Notes: generated from the letters alone by a model not told the origin. Counted from the stretch's first letter, positions 46,388-56,847 are shown. The stretch is 64,000 bases of DNA from Mucilaginibacter saanensis (GCF_014200575.1 NZ_JACHBZ010000009.1:56144-120143); one strand, 5' to 3'. Translations and numbers: made by a program.

Positions 46388-47110
46388 ATGAAAAAGTCGG
46401 GTTTAATTATAGCAGCAATATTTGCATGCGCTTCAGTAAGTATATTATCATCATGCAGGTTTTCCTGTGTACATGGGTCCGGGAAAATAGTCACAGAACA
46501 GCGCAAAGCCAATAATTTTAAAAAGATTTCGATAGAGGGCGCCTTTAAGATTCATTTAAAGCAGGACAGCTCGCTGGCTATTACAATTACAGGTGATGAC
46601 AATTTGCTTAAGTACGTAACGACATCGGTTGATGGCGATAAGCTGCTTGTTAAATCAAAAAGAAGTATGTGCTTTGATGATAGTTTGGTTGTAAACATAG
46701 GTATCCGCAACCTGAACGAGATTAAGTCGTCCGGGGCTGTCGAGGTTTCATCAACAGGTAAAATAAACACTGGTGATCTTAAAATAGATTTATCAGGAGC
46801 GTCAAAGGTAAATCTGGACATAAATGCTGCCAACCTGGTTACCGAAGGCAGTGGAGTAAGCGAGCTTAATTTAACAGGACAGGCTGCGTTGCATCACCTC
46901 GAGTCGAGCGGTGTGGCTAAGTTAAACGCCTTTGATTTTGTTGTGGGCGAATATGATATCAGCACATCGGGGGCAAGCCATTGCTACATTAATGTTTTAA
47001 AAACACTTAACGTGCACTCAAGCGGTGCTTCAGAAATACAGTACAAAGGGTCGCCATCAACGGTTAACAATGATAAATCGGGAGCGTCAAAAATTACCAA
47101 GGTAGATTAA
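46388..47110 (+). CDS. Head GIN-domain (DUF2807) lipoprotein
   Basis: A 240-residue lipoprotein (lipobox ILSSC, lipid Cys about residue 22) with a DUF2807 domain of the 'head GIN' type: GSGKIVTEQRKANNFKKISIEGAF (about 31-55) is the conserved entry, followed by repeated SSGAVEVSS, LSGASKVNLD and SGVSELNL turns typical of a beta-helix. Function unknown. It sits directly behind the secreted GIN gene, with a terminator and its own ECF-like promoter between them. Confidence 0.87.
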   Translation: MKKSGLIIAAIFACASVSILSSCRFSCVHGSGKIVTEQRKANNFKKISIEGAFKIHLKQDSSLAITITGDDNLLKYVTTSVDGDKLLVKSKRSMCFDDSLVVNIGIRNLNEIKSSGAVEVSSTGKINTGDLKIDLSGASKVNLDINAANLVTEGSGVSELNLTGQAALHHLESSGVAKLNAFDFVVGEYDISTSGASHCYINVLKTLNVHSSGASEIQYKGSPSTVNNDKSGASKITKVD

Positions 47111-47130
47111 GTTTAGTTGGTTTACCGGTT

Positions 47131-47159
47131 AAAAAGCAGGATGTACATCCTGCTTTTTT
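47131..47159 (+). terminator. Terminator after GIN lipoprotein gene
   Basis: Arms AAAAAGCAGGATG and complement around a short loop, then a T-run. Confidence 0.85.
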
Positions 47160-47267
47160 TGTTTTCAACTACGTAGTTCTACGCATAATAACATGGTATT
47201 TGGAAAAGAGGGGATAAGTTTATTAGCTTCATGATAATTTATACCTAACGTCTTATCCCCCTTATTC

Positions 47268-48254
47268 ATGAAAAAGTTCTTAAAGTATACAGCATACACC
47301 GTTATTGCTGTGGTTTTAATAATAATTGCCGGTGTATCCTATATTACACTGGCGCTGCCTAACGTGGGTGAACCTGAAACTATCAAAGTAGAAAGCACCC
47401 CTCAGCGTATTGAACGGGGTAAGTATCTTGCCAATAACATTACGCTTTGTATGGATTGCCACTCTGCCCGCGATTGGAGTAAGTTTGCCGCGCCGATGAA
47501 AGAGGGTTCATTAGGTGTGGGTGGCGAAAAATTTGATGCCAATGTTGGTTTTCCTGGCGATGTTAACGTGCCTAATATTACTCCATATCATTTAAGCAGC
47601 TGGACTGATGGCGAATTGTTTAGAGCCATTACCACCGGCGTTAAAAAGGACGGTTCCGCAATTTTTCCGCTGATGCCCTGGGAGTCATATTCAAAAATGA
47701 GCCGGGAAGACGTATATGCCATCATTGCTTATCTGCGTACAATTAAGCCACAAAAAACAGATTATCCTCAGCGTAAGCTCAATTTTCCTTTAAATATTCT
47801 GGTACACACCATGCCGCAAAAGGCTACATTAGGTACTATACCCAATGAGCACGATACGCTTAAATATGGAGAGTACCTGGTTACCATTGCCGCCTGTAAA
47901 GATTGCCATAGCCAGGTTAACCAGGGTAAAATAATTGCCGGCTTATCGTATGCCGGCGGTCGCGAGTTTAAGGTGCCTGGTGCTGGTATAGTACGATCGG
48001 CCAATATTACTGCTGATAAGGTAACAGGTTTAGGTAATTGGTCAAAGGAGCAGTTTATTTCAAAGTTTAAACAATATTCAGATACCAGTAAACGGGTTGA
48101 TGTAAAGCCCGGTGAATTTCAATCTATTATGCCATGGTACCGATATGCCGGTATGAAAACCAGTGATCTGGAAGCGATTTATTCGTATATCAAAACTATT
48201 AAACCTGTAAAAAATCAGGTTGTTAAATTTAGTGCTGCAGAAATGCGTGATTAA
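47268..48254 (+). CDS. Membrane-anchored diheme cytochrome c
   Basis: A 328-residue protein with one N-terminal membrane helix (about 8-28) and two cytochrome c domains. The heme-binding CxxCH motifs are CMDCH (about residue 63) and CKDCH (about 209). MPWESYSKMSREDVYAIIAYLRTIKP and MPWYRYAGMKTSDLEAIYSYIKTIKP carry the likely axial Met. Likely an electron carrier in the periplasm, as in class I multi-domain cytochromes linked to dehydrogenases; no such partner is adjacent. Confidence 0.9.
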   Translation: MKKFLKYTAYTVIAVVLIIIAGVSYITLALPNVGEPETIKVESTPQRIERGKYLANNITLCMDCHSARDWSKFAAPMKEGSLGVGGEKFDANVGFPGDVNVPNITPYHLSSWTDGELFRAITTGVKKDGSAIFPLMPWESYSKMSREDVYAIIAYLRTIKPQKTDYPQRKLNFPLNILVHTMPQKATLGTIPNEHDTLKYGEYLVTIAACKDCHSQVNQGKIIAGLSYAGGREFKVPGAGIVRSANITADKVTGLGNWSKEQFISKFKQYSDTSKRVDVKPGEFQSIMPWYRYAGMKTSDLEAIYSYIKTIKPVKNQVVKFSAAEMRD

Positions 48255-48265
48255 AATAAAATTCG

Positions 48266-48273
48266 TATTTTTG
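48266..48273 (+). promoter_or_regulatory. -7 box upstream of trigger factor
   Basis: TATTTTTG fits TAnnTTTG, 77 bases before the tig ATG. The -33 element is not clear. Confidence 0.35.
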
Positions 48274-48350
48274 CGCCTCGAAATTTGTATAGCCCAGATT
48301 GATTTTCGGGTTACTTTTCAAAGGACTAAATTAAAATACCCGGTAAAAAG

Positions 48351-49706
48351 ATGAATATTACACAGGAAAAAGTAGATGCCCTGAACGCAGTTGTTAAAAT
48401 CAACATTGACCCTGAAGATTACCAGCCACGTGTTGATAAAGCCATAAAAGAAAACGCTAAAAAAGCTAAATTGCCAGGCTTTCGTGCTGGAATGGTGCCT
48501 GCATCACATATAAAAAAAATGTACGGTAAAAGTATTTTGGTTGATGAGATCAATAACTTGTTATCAGATACTTTAAATAAATACATTGACGAGCAAAAGC
48601 TGGAAGTTTTAGGACAACCATTGCCAAAAGTTGATGACGAAAAACAATACAACTGGGATTTTAACGATAATTTTGAATTCAACTACGAATTAGGTTTAGC
48701 GCCTGAGTTCAGCATTGATTTTTCATCAAAAGATAAAGCAACCCAATATGTGATCAAGGTTGATGACGAAACGCTTGCTTCACGTACCAAAAATATTCGT
48801 CGTAGCTATGGCAAAATGACAAATCCTGACGTATCGGCAGATGATGACGTTCTTTACGCGGATTTAGCTCAACTTTCTCCGGATGGTTCTGTTTTTGAGG
48901 ATGGCATTAGCAATACAGCATCAGTTAGATTAGACCAGATCAAGGATGAAGCCATCAAAGCTTCGTTGATTGGCCTTAAAAAAGATGATGTATTAACATT
49001 TGATATTCAGAAAGCTTTTGATAACGATGCACCTAAAGTTGCAGCTTTATTAAAAATTGAGGAAGCTGAAGCAGCTGATTTAAAATCAAACTTCCAGTTA
49101 ACCGTTAAAAACGTTAACCGTTTAGAAGAGAGTGATTTAAACCAGGAGTTCTTTGACAAATTATTTGGTGAAGGTACAGTAACTACCGAGGCAGAATTTA
49201 CAGCTAAAATTACAGAAGAGCTGGAAAGCATGATGGTTCAGGATTCAGACCGCAAATTGCAGGATGATATTTATAAACTAAGTGTTGCCAAGGTTGAATT
49301 TAATTTACCTGATGAGTTTTTAAAACGTTGGTTAAAAGCTACTAACGAAAAACTTACAGACGAAGAGTTGGAAGTCGGTTATAATGATTTCGCTACAAAC
49401 CTTAAATGGACATTGATCGAAAACAAAATAATCCGTGAAAACGAAATCGAAATTAAATACGAAGAAGTTTTTGCATTAGCTAAAGTTCGTTTAGATCAGC
49501 AATTCAGAATGTATAGCCCACAGCCTATCCCTGATGAGCAATTAGGCCAGTACACTGTGCAATACCTGCAAAACAAAGAGAATGCTAACAAGATATTTGA
49601 AGAAGTAAAAGCATTAAGGGTATTTGATTTTATTAAGAGTGTAATAACCTTAGAGAGACAAGATATCCTGTTTACTGATTTCAATAAATTAGTTTCGGAG
49701 AAATAA
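48351..49706 (+). CDS. tig: Trigger factor
   Basis: A 451-residue ribosome-bound chaperone. The ribosome-binding tail loop (GFRAGMVPASHIKKMYG, about residues 43-60, a variant of the GFRxGKxP signature) is followed by a divergent prolyl-isomerase domain (about 150-235) and the helical C-terminal chaperone domain. Followed by clpP and clpX, the usual order in many bacteria; the 269-base gap before clpP contains hairpins, so the genes may be separately transcribed. Confidence 0.95.
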   Translation: MNITQEKVDALNAVVKINIDPEDYQPRVDKAIKENAKKAKLPGFRAGMVPASHIKKMYGKSILVDEINNLLSDTLNKYIDEQKLEVLGQPLPKVDDEKQYNWDFNDNFEFNYELGLAPEFSIDFSSKDKATQYVIKVDDETLASRTKNIRRSYGKMTNPDVSADDDVLYADLAQLSPDGSVFEDGISNTASVRLDQIKDEAIKASLIGLKKDDVLTFDIQKAFDNDAPKVAALLKIEEAEAADLKSNFQLTVKNVNRLEESDLNQEFFDKLFGEGTVTTEAEFTAKITEELESMMVQDSDRKLQDDIYKLSVAKVEFNLPDEFLKRWLKATNEKLTDEELEVGYNDFATNLKWTLIENKIIRENEIEIKYEEVFALAKVRLDQQFRMYSPQPIPDEQLGQYTVQYLQNKENANKIFEEVKALRVFDFIKSVITLERQDILFTDFNKLVSEK

Positions 49707-49720
49707 AGATACCCGGTATC

Positions 49721-49753
49721 AGACTTACGAAGTTTTTAAAACTTCGTAAGTCT
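49721..49753. repeat. 33-base palindrome, ACTTACGAAG family
   Basis: Arms AGACTTACGAAGTTTT and complement around one T, 15 bases after tig. Shares its core with 32588-32619 and more distantly with 9157-9189. Confidence 0.65.
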
Positions 49754-49772
49754 ATGATCTAAAGTATAATTT

Positions 49773-49803
49773 ACCAAAAGCAACTCACAAGGTTGCTTTT
49801 GGT
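49773..49803 (+). terminator. Hairpin after tig
   Basis: Perfect 12-base arms (ACCAAAAGCAAC and complement) with a seven-base loop; T-rich 3' arm but no long T-run after it. A GTCATTGC/GCAATGAC hairpin follows at 49831-49858. Confidence 0.6.
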
Positions 49804-49975
49804 GTATAAAATGAAAGCTGTTAAATCATACGTCATTGCTTCGTGCCTCGCAATGACGTCGCAATAAACCTTCACCGCTAAAATAATTTTTACTTAATAC
49901 AAACTATCTTTCTACAATTGTATTCAACTAAAAACTATATTTAACGAAAGTCTAAAAAATAACATAACAAAAACC

Positions 49976-50701
49976 ATGAGTAGTAACATCGATAAGAACG
50001 AATTCAGAAAATATGCTGTTAAGCATCACCGTTTAAACAGCTTACACGTTGATAAATATATTGCAGGCATTGACAGAACCAACATGCCTACCGGTATTTA
50101 CACGCCAACTGGTATGACACCTTATATCATTGAGGAACGTCAATTGAACATTTCGCAGTTAGACGTTTTTTCACGTTTGATGATGGACCGCATCATTTTC
50201 CTGGGCGATGCCATTTATGAAAATATTGCAAACATTATTCAGGCTCAATTGCTTTTCCTGCAGTCGGCTGATAGCAAACGCGATATCCAGATTTACATCA
50301 ATTCACCAGGTGGATCTGTTTATGCAGGTTTAGGTATCTATGATACCATGCAGTTTATTACAAACGATGTAGCAACCATTTGTACAGGTATGGCAGCATC
50401 AATGGCGGCTGTATTATTATGTGCAGGAGCCGAAGGAAAAAGGGCAATACTGCCACATGCAAGGGTGATGATTCACCAGCCATCAGGTGGTGCTCAGGGT
50501 CAGCAATCGGATATTGAGATTTCTTACCATGAGATCACCAAACTGAAAAAGGAATTATACCAGATCATAGCTGATCATAGCGGTGCGCCGTTCCAGAAAG
50601 TTTGGGATGCATCAGACCGTGATTACTGGATGATTGCCGAAGAAGCTAAAGAATTTGGTATGGTTGATGAAATTTTAAAAGGTAACAAAGGAAAAAACTA
50701 A
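49976..50701 (+). CDS. clpP: ATP-dependent Clp protease proteolytic subunit
   Basis: A 241-residue serine protease barrel subunit. Catalytic Ser142 is in GMAASMAA and His167 in VMIHQPSGG. About 40 residues longer at the N-terminus than E. coli ClpP (207), likely a propeptide plus extension, usual for Bacteroidota. clpX follows after 137 bases. Confidence 0.96.
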   Translation: MSSNIDKNEFRKYAVKHHRLNSLHVDKYIAGIDRTNMPTGIYTPTGMTPYIIEERQLNISQLDVFSRLMMDRIIFLGDAIYENIANIIQAQLLFLQSADSKRDIQIYINSPGGSVYAGLGIYDTMQFITNDVATICTGMAASMAAVLLCAGAEGKRAILPHARVMIHQPSGGAQGQQSDIEISYHEITKLKKELYQIIADHSGAPFQKVWDASDRDYWMIAEEAKEFGMVDEILKGNKGKN

Positions 50702-50813
50702 GTTACAGGTAATGGGCTGTGAGTTTTGGAGTTGAATAAGGTTTAGTGCCCGCTGTTCAACCCCGGAACTCATTACTCAAAACCCGGAACTTTTTTTTAT
50801 CGTACTAATTAGT

Positions 50814-50821
50814 TAATTTTG
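50814..50821 (+). promoter_or_regulatory. -7 box before clpX
   Basis: TAATTTTG with TTTT at 50791-50794 placed 19 bases upstream (one mismatch from TTTG). Leader would be about 12-14 bases, so clpX may be transcribed on its own as well as with clpP. Confidence 0.4.
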
Positions 50822-50838
50822 GATAACAAACAAATCAG

Positions 50839-52077
50839 ATGAATAAGAACAGTAAGGAGATCAGGTGTTCATTTTGCGGTGCAGGTAAACAGGATTCCCT
50901 GATGTTGATTGCGGGGCTTGACGCTCACATTTGTGATAAATGCGTTAACCAGGCTAATGAAATATTGGCTGAGGAGTTGAAGGTGCGTAAAGTAAAAGCC
51001 TCGCCTTCAGCGCCGGCATTGCTTAAACCTGCCGAAATTAAAAGTCACCTTGACCAGTACGTTATAGGTCAGGATGATGCCAAAAAGATACTTTCAGTAG
51101 CCGTATACAACCACTACAAGCGCTTAAACCAGCGTATTGATAAAGATGAGGTAGAGATTGAAAAATCAAACATCATTATGGTGGGCGAAACAGGGACTGG
51201 TAAAACTTTACTTGCCAAAACCATGGCCAAAATACTGAACGTTCCGTTTTGTATTTGTGATGCGACCGTACTAACCGAAGCTGGTTATGTAGGGGAGGAT
51301 GTGGAAAGTATACTTACCCGTTTACTGCAATCGGCAGATTATGATGTAACATTGGCCGAAAAGGGTATTGTTTACATTGATGAGGTTGATAAAATTGCCC
51401 GTAAGAGTGATAATGCATCCATCACACGCGACGTATCCGGCGAGGGTGTACAACAGGCCTTATTAAAAATACTGGAAGGCACCATGGTTAACGTACCACC
51501 ACAAGGTGGCCGTAAACACCCTGATCAAAAAATGATCACTGTAAATACCAGCAATATTCTGTTTATATGCGGTGGTGCTTTTGACGGTATTGACCGTAAA
51601 ATTGCTAATCGTTTACGTACACAAACCGTTGGTTACAAGTTAAAACGTGATGACAGCGAGGTTGACATGAAAAACCTCTATAAGTATATTACCCCGCAGG
51701 ACCTTAAATCATTTGGGTTAATACCCGAACTGATTGGCAGGTTACCGGTACTTACTTATTTAAACCCGCTTGATAGGGCTGCACTGCGTAATATATTAAC
51801 CGAGCCTAAAAATTCATTACTAAAACAGTACAAGAAATTGTTTGAGTATGAAGGGGTAAAGCTTGATTTTGAAGACGAAGTATTAGAGTTTATTGTTGAC
51901 AAGGCAATGGAGTTTAAACTGGGAGCAAGGGGCTTACGTTCAATATGCGAAGCCATTATGATTGATGCTATGTTTGAGTTTCCGTCAAAAAAAGATGTGA
52001 AGCGCTTACAGGTAACGTTGGACTATGCTCATGAAAAATTTGAAAAGTCGGATCTGAAAAAATTAAAAGTAGCGTAA
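50839..52077 (+). CDS. clpX: ATP-dependent Clp protease ATP-binding subunit ClpX
   Basis: A 412-residue AAA+ unfoldase. The N-terminal zinc-binding domain has CSFCGA and CDKC (about residues 10-37), then Walker A GETGTGKT (about 117-124), Walker [12 protein letters not shown], and sensor [12 protein letters not shown]-loop region (usually IGF) reads [10 protein letters not shown] followed by IGY-like VGYK. Works with ClpP just upstream. Confidence 0.96.
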   Translation: MNKNSKEIRCSFCGAGKQDSLMLIAGLDAHICDKCVNQANEILAEELKVRKVKASPSAPALLKPAEIKSHLDQYVIGQDDAKKILSVAVYNHYKRLNQRIDKDEVEIEKSNIIMVGETGTGKTLLAKTMAKILNVPFCICDATVLTEAGYVGEDVESILTRLLQSADYDVTLAEKGIVYIDEVDKIARKSDNASITRDVSGEGVQQALLKILEGTMVNVPPQGGRKHPDQKMITVNTSNILFICGGAFDGIDRKIANRLRTQTVGYKLKRDDSEVDMKNLYKYITPQDLKSFGLIPELIGRLPVLTYLNPLDRAALRNILTEPKNSLLKQYKKLFEYEGVKLDFEDEVLEFIVDKAMEFKLGARGLRSICEAIMIDAMFEFPSKKDVKRLQVTLDYAHEKFEKSDLKKLKVA

Positions 52078-52282
52078 CAATTTGATATAGTTAAACCGCT
52101 ATCTTTATTAAAATAAATGCAGACCCTGGTGCAACGCCGGGGTTTGTTGTATAATCAGTTTGCAGTTTCCGGTGAGCGGTTTGCAGCTTATTTATCACTT
52201 AAAAACTGGTAACGCTGCAAATTATTAATCAGAATAGGACTGCAGGCTGTACACTGCTCACCGTACACTAAATATTAAAGTT

Positions 52283-53137
52283 ATGAACGAAGAATTGAAT
52301 GTAAAAAAAGACGGAAACACCGCACCCGTGGTAAAAGAGGTACACACTCCCATAAAATCCGGACTGAAAACCAAGGAGGCTATTGTTGCTAACTGGTTAC
52401 CACGCTACACCGGTCGCCCGCTGGAAGCTTTTGGTGAATATATTATCCTCACCAATTTTTCAAAGTACATCCAGCTGTTTTCGCAGTGGCATGATGATGC
52501 ACCCATCATGGGGCTCGAGAAACCAATGCAAAGTGTAACTGCCAATGGTATTACCATTATTAATTTTGGTATGGGAAGCTCTGTGGCGGCTACGGTAATG
52601 GATCTGCTTACTGCCATACACCCTAAAGCAGTTATATTTTTGGGTAAATGCGGCGGCTTAAAAAAGAAAAATAATGTAGGCGATCTGATACTCCCTATTG
52701 CTGCTATCAGGGGCGAGGGTACCTCCAATGATTACTTACCGCCAGAAGTGCCGGCACTGCCTTCATTTGCTTTACAAAAGGCTATATCAACTACCATACG
52801 TGATTACTCCCGTGATTACTGGACCGGAACCTGTTACACCACCAACCGCCGGGTTTGGGAGCATGATAAGGCATTTAAAAAGTACCTGAAAGATTTGCGT
52901 GCTATGGCCGTTGATATGGAAACTGCTACCATTTTTACAACCGGCTTTGCCAACAAGATACCTACAGGAGCGTTGCTGCTGGTGTCTGATCAGCCAATGA
53001 TTCCGGAAGGTGTAAAAACCGCCGAGAGCGACTCAACCGTAACTGAACAATTTGTAGAAACACATCTGCATATCGGTATCGAATCATTAAAACAGCTGAT
53101 CAATAACGGCTTGACCGTAAAGCACCTAAAGTTTTAA
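52283..53137 (+). CDS. amn: AMP nucleosidase (purine phosphorylase-like)
   Basis: A 284-residue protein of the nucleoside phosphorylase superfamily that in Bacteroidota is annotated as AMP nucleosidase (AMP to adenine and ribose 5-phosphate). ITIINFGMGSSVAATVMDLL and AVIFLGKCGGLKKKNNVGDLILP form the base- and phosphate-binding region; RAMAVDMETATIF carries the ribose-binding Met-Glu; VSDQPMIPEG carries the catalytic Asp. It is much shorter than E. coli Amn (484), lacking that enzyme's N-terminal domain. A low-confidence CTGG/CCGG hairpin at about 52125-52145 ends the clpX unit upstream. Confidence 0.85.
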   Translation: MNEELNVKKDGNTAPVVKEVHTPIKSGLKTKEAIVANWLPRYTGRPLEAFGEYIILTNFSKYIQLFSQWHDDAPIMGLEKPMQSVTANGITIINFGMGSSVAATVMDLLTAIHPKAVIFLGKCGGLKKKNNVGDLILPIAAIRGEGTSNDYLPPEVPALPSFALQKAISTTIRDYSRDYWTGTCYTTNRRVWEHDKAFKKYLKDLRAMAVDMETATIFTTGFANKIPTGALLLVSDQPMIPEGVKTAESDSTVTEQFVETHLHIGIESLKQLINNGLTVKHLKF

Positions 53138-53577
53138 GCTGCTTGCCGATCTAAAAACTGTCATACTGAACGCAGTGAAGCGTCTATTCGCAGATGGATA
53201 TGTTCCCGGATAGATCCTTCGCTTTGCTCAGGATGACAACTGTTTTTCCCTCACTCTATAAGCCAGGTGAGCCATAATCACCTGTGTCATCCCTCTACGG
53301 CCGTAAATACCGGAAAACACATTTTTCTGTTTCTCTGGAATTACATCTTGTATCTGCTATCAATTGCGGTACATTGCTGAGTGCTATTCATTAAATATCA
53401 GCTTTTGCGGATATCCTTAATGAATGTGGGTTTGATCTATCCTATAAAAAGCATAATTTGTGAAATCTTTTTTAGGCGGGTATATCTATTTGCTATTCAG
53501 TAAAAAAATATCGCTTAAGAAAGTTAATTTTGGAGCATTATCCGGCTAAGTATACCGGATTAGTAGATATTTAAATT
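53138..53577. other. 440-base intergenic region with repeat and promoter box
   Basis: Contains a GTCATACTGA-type repeat (53158-53240) and, close to the next gene, a -7 box TAATTTTG at 53526-53533 without a good -33 element. No open frame worth calling. Confidence 0.5.
53158..53240. repeat. GTCATACTGAACG-type inverted intergenic repeat
   Basis: TGTCATACTGAACGCAGTGAAGCG at the left and CTTCGCTTTGCTCAGGATGACA at the right form a long imperfect inverted repeat around a TCTATTCGCAGA core. Confidence 0.6.
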
Positions 53578-54936
53578 ATGTGGTATAACAATATATTAGA
53601 AACCATTGGTCAAACACCGTTGGTTAAATTAAACAAGGTCACCAAAGATATTCCGGCAACGGTTTTGGCCAAGATAGAAACTACCAACCCCGGTAACTCT
53701 ATTAAGGATCGTATGGCCCTTAAAATGATTGAGGATGCTGAAAAAAGCGGTAAATTAAAGCCAGGTGGTACCATCATTGAAGGTACATCAGGTAACACCG
53801 GTATGGGCCTGGCTATTGCTGCGGTAATAAAGGGCTATAAATGTATTTTTACCAGTACTGATAAACAATCAAAAGAAAAGTTTGATGCCCTGCGCGCATT
53901 TGGTGCCGAGGTAATTGTTTGCCCTACCAACGTGGAGCCCGAAGATCCGCGTTCATATTACTCTGTTTCTTCGCGTTTGGAGCGTGAGGTGTCTAATTCA
54001 TGGAAACCTAATCAATATGATAACCTGAGCAATTCGCAGGCGCATTACGAGCAAACCGGCCCCGAGATATGGGAACAAACCGAAGGTAAGATCACCCACC
54101 TGGTAGTAGGAGTAGGCACCGGCGGCACTATATCAGGTACCGCACGTTACCTGAAAGAGCAAAATCCCAACATAGAGGTGCTTGGAATTGATACCTATGG
54201 TTCGGTATTCAAAAAATACAAGGAAACCGGTATTATGGATAAGAACGAGATCTACCCGTATATTACTGAAGGAATTGGCGAAGACTTTTTACCGCAAAAC
54301 GTTGATTTTACCCTTATAGATCATTTTGAGAAGGTAACCGATAAAGATGCAGCCCTCATGACGCGTGAAATTGCGCGCAAAGAGGGGATTTTTGCCGGTA
54401 ACTCCACAGGCTCGGCCGTGGCCGGGGCTATCCAAATGAAAGACAGGTTTAAAGAAGGCGATGTGGTAGTGATCATTTTCCCTGACCATGGTACACGCTA
54501 CCTGGGCAAAATGTATAACGACGATTGGCTGCGCGACCGCGGATTTTTAAAGGATGGCAAAATGACCGCCCGCGATATCATCAGTAAAAAAGATTACCAG
54601 GAGATCATCACCATTGATTGCGAGAAAACTGTACTGGAAGCTATTAATACCATTAAATCGCTCAATATATCTCAAATTCCGGTTACCCAAAAAGGTATGG
54701 TAATAGGGAAAATCACGGAAAGTGATATTCTTGATTCGCTGATTGAAAACCCTTCTATCAAATCGCAGCCTATCAAAAATATTACTACGGCACCGTTCCC
54801 TTTTGTTGATCTCAACACTTCTATCGACAAAATTTCGGGCATGATCAATAAAGACAATATTGCAGTGCTGGTGGAAGACGAAGGTAAAATAGAGATCATT
54901 ACCCAATACGATATAATAAACGCCATTTCAGCCTGA
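53578..54936 (+). CDS. Cystathionine beta-synthase (PLP enzyme with CBS domain pair)
   Basis: A 452-residue fold-type II PLP enzyme condensing serine with homocysteine, or a related cysteine-synthase-type reaction. Lys43 in NPGNSIKDRMA is the PLP Schiff-base residue; EGTSGNTGMGLA binds the substrate carboxylate; VGVGTGGTISGT is the phosphate loop. Residues about 335-452 form two CBS motifs, which in eukaryotic CBS bind S-adenosylmethionine. No heme-binding extension is present. Single gene with terminator. Confidence 0.9.
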   Translation: MWYNNILETIGQTPLVKLNKVTKDIPATVLAKIETTNPGNSIKDRMALKMIEDAEKSGKLKPGGTIIEGTSGNTGMGLAIAAVIKGYKCIFTSTDKQSKEKFDALRAFGAEVIVCPTNVEPEDPRSYYSVSSRLEREVSNSWKPNQYDNLSNSQAHYEQTGPEIWEQTEGKITHLVVGVGTGGTISGTARYLKEQNPNIEVLGIDTYGSVFKKYKETGIMDKNEIYPYITEGIGEDFLPQNVDFTLIDHFEKVTDKDAALMTREIARKEGIFAGNSTGSAVAGAIQMKDRFKEGDVVVIIFPDHGTRYLGKMYNDDWLRDRGFLKDGKMTARDIISKKDYQEIITIDCEKTVLEAINTIKSLNISQIPVTQKGMVIGKITESDILDSLIENPSIKSQPIKNITTAPFPFVDLNTSIDKISGMINKDNIAVLVEDEGKIEIITQYDIINAISA

Positions 54937-54956
54937 TTTTAGGTTAAAAGACAAAG

Positions 54957-54992
54957 GTAAAAGGTGTTGTGCTGATGCATGACACCTTTTTG
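54957..54992 (+). terminator. Terminator after cystathionine beta-synthase
   Basis: AAAAGGTGT and ACACCTTTT arms around a GC-poor loop, then T-rich. Overlaps an AAAGG-type tract. Confidence 0.65.
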
Positions 54993-55275
54993 CTTATAAA
55001 TCAACATCGTTGAAAGTGAAAAAACAGAGGCCGTGCGATTCCTTCCCTTGGGGAAGGGGGAGGAAGGGGTTTAGTGAACATTGGTTTGAAAAGATTTAAC
55101 TATCAACGGTAAACGCTAATCTAATATGGCGAATTTGCAAGTAGTTTTGCGGTACATACGCGGCACGTGCGCGCAAGGATAAAGAAATAAACAAAGCGGT
55201 CATCCTGAACTTGTTTCAGGATATCTCAAGATTAGTTACCGGTATTCTCAATGTTAATTGTAAACAGCACAAGTC
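54993..55275. other. Intergenic region with GTCATCCTGA hairpin
   Basis: Holds a C-rich/G-rich stretch (about 55040-55070) and a TCCTGAA/TTCAGGA hairpin at 55203-55221 within a GGTCATCCTGAAC repeat. No gene seen. Confidence 0.45.
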
Positions 55276-56847
55276 TTAAAATTTCTCCAGCCTTTTCTTA
55301 ACCAGTTCTTTCATATATCTTTCCTGTAATGGGGCTTTGATATCAGTGATAAGATATATTCCTGTGCCTTTTTCACGGGCGAGGTAGTATTCAATTTCGC
55401 CTATTTTCTTGTAGGAGCCTATCATATTGCCAGCCACAAACTGTTTGATGTTGCCGCCTTTATCAGCATCTACATAAATCAAGTACTTACAATCAAGGCT
55501 ATCAGGGGCCCACAGGGTAAAACTGCTATTGAGGGATATCACATCGGGGTAATTAAATTGTTTACGATAGTGATGCAGTGCTCCCGCTTCGCCATAGTTG
55601 TCGGCATATACCAGGGTTTGTTTTTGCTGTTCTGGGGTTAAGCTATGATAAGCTTCGCCTACTTTTTTGGCCAGTTCGTCCCATCCCAGCATGTCGGCAT
55701 AATCCTGGGTGGTGGGGTGTTGTTTCAGGTCCTCCCAGGTAGTAATAAACTGAAACGGCGGAATATTTTTATTAGTGAACCGGAAAAAGCCAAGTGTTTG
55801 GTTAAGCGATAAAACGGGCAATACCATGGGGAACAACAACAGGTTGGGGAGCACAAATAAGGCAATGGTAGCCGTGCGTAACGCATAGCCGCTTGTTTTT
55901 AACCAGCGTTCAAAGCCAAAGCCGCCGGCTGCAAAAAGCATAGGGTAGGCGCCAAACAGGTAATAGTTTTTACCGTCCATCAATAGCAAAAAAATAAATA
56001 TCAACGCGTAGGCTATAGCCAGGAACTGAAAATTGCGTAACCTGAACGAGAATATTAAAAACAATAACCCGGTAAACCATACAAATAAGGCTACGCCATG
56101 TACGGTTAATTGTTGCTCAATAAACTCGGTAGGGGTAATGTAGTCCAGCTGTTCACTGCGAAGAGCCTTCATGTGGCTTACCAGGGGCCAATGGTGATGT
56201 ATTTGCCAAAGCAGATTCGGCAGGCAGATTAAAAAGGCTAAGGCTACGGCACCCAAAATATGAATGTTAAATAATAGTTTGCGTTGCTTGCTGATCAGTA
56301 TACCAATAACGAGGGCAAAAGAAAAAAATGCCATGGTGTACTTGGTAAGCATACCCAAACCTACAACCAGCCCCAGCCAGTACAGGTACTTCACATCGGT
56401 AGTGTTGAGGTATTTAATGAGGAGCCATACCGTTAGCACCCACCAAAACTGGTCAAATACTACCGGCTGAAAAAGATAACCACTGGCGGCAAATGCAGGC
56501 GAAAATATAAGCGCCAGGCAAGCCAGCGTTATGGCAAACTTACGGCCACCAAACTCAATGGTGATAAGTCCGGTAAACCAGATGATAAACCCGCTACAGA
56601 TGGTTGGAAAAATACGCGCTGCAAAAACAGAGTCGCCGAAAAGAGTAATGGATAGTTTGGCGAGTATGGCAATAATGGGCGGCACCTCTTTATAACCCCA
56701 ATCCAGGTGATCAGCTAAAGCCAGGTGCAAAAATTCATCGCGGTGAAAGCCAAAGTGACTTATGGCAAACAGGTTTAAAATTACTTTTACAAATACAAAA
56801 ATCAGTATGAAATAAGCATAGGTCGACTTTCGGTTTTTGTATGACAT
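55276..56847 (-). CDS. Glycosyltransferase family 39 (ArnT/PMT-like) membrane protein
   Basis: A 523-residue polytopic protein with about 10-12 hydrophobic segments in the first 370 residues and a soluble C-terminal domain. FHRDEFLHLALADHLDWGYKEVPP (about 32-55) is the GT-C catalytic loop with the Asp-Glu pair, as in ArnT and protein mannosyltransferases that use lipid-linked sugars. Acceptor (lipid A, protein or glycan) is unknown. A terminator-like hairpin belongs to the murA side, not this gene. Confidence 0.85.
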   Translation of the reverse strand: MSYKNRKSTYAYFILIFVFVKVILNLFAISHFGFHRDEFLHLALADHLDWGYKEVPPIIAILAKLSITLFGDSVFAARIFPTICSGFIIWFTGLITIEFGGRKFAITLACLALIFSPAFAASGYLFQPVVFDQFWWVLTVWLLIKYLNTTDVKYLYWLGLVVGLGMLTKYTMAFFSFALVIGILISKQRKLLFNIHILGAVALAFLICLPNLLWQIHHHWPLVSHMKALRSEQLDYITPTEFIEQQLTVHGVALFVWFTGLLFLIFSFRLRNFQFLAIAYALIFIFLLLMDGKNYYLFGAYPMLFAAGGFGFERWLKTSGYALRTATIALFVLPNLLLFPMVLPVLSLNQTLGFFRFTNKNIPPFQFITTWEDLKQHPTTQDYADMLGWDELAKKVGEAYHSLTPEQQKQTLVYADNYGEAGALHHYRKQFNYPDVISLNSSFTLWAPDSLDCKYLIYVDADKGGNIKQFVAGNMIGSYKKIGEIEYYLAREKGTGIYLITDIKAPLQERYMKELVKKRLEKF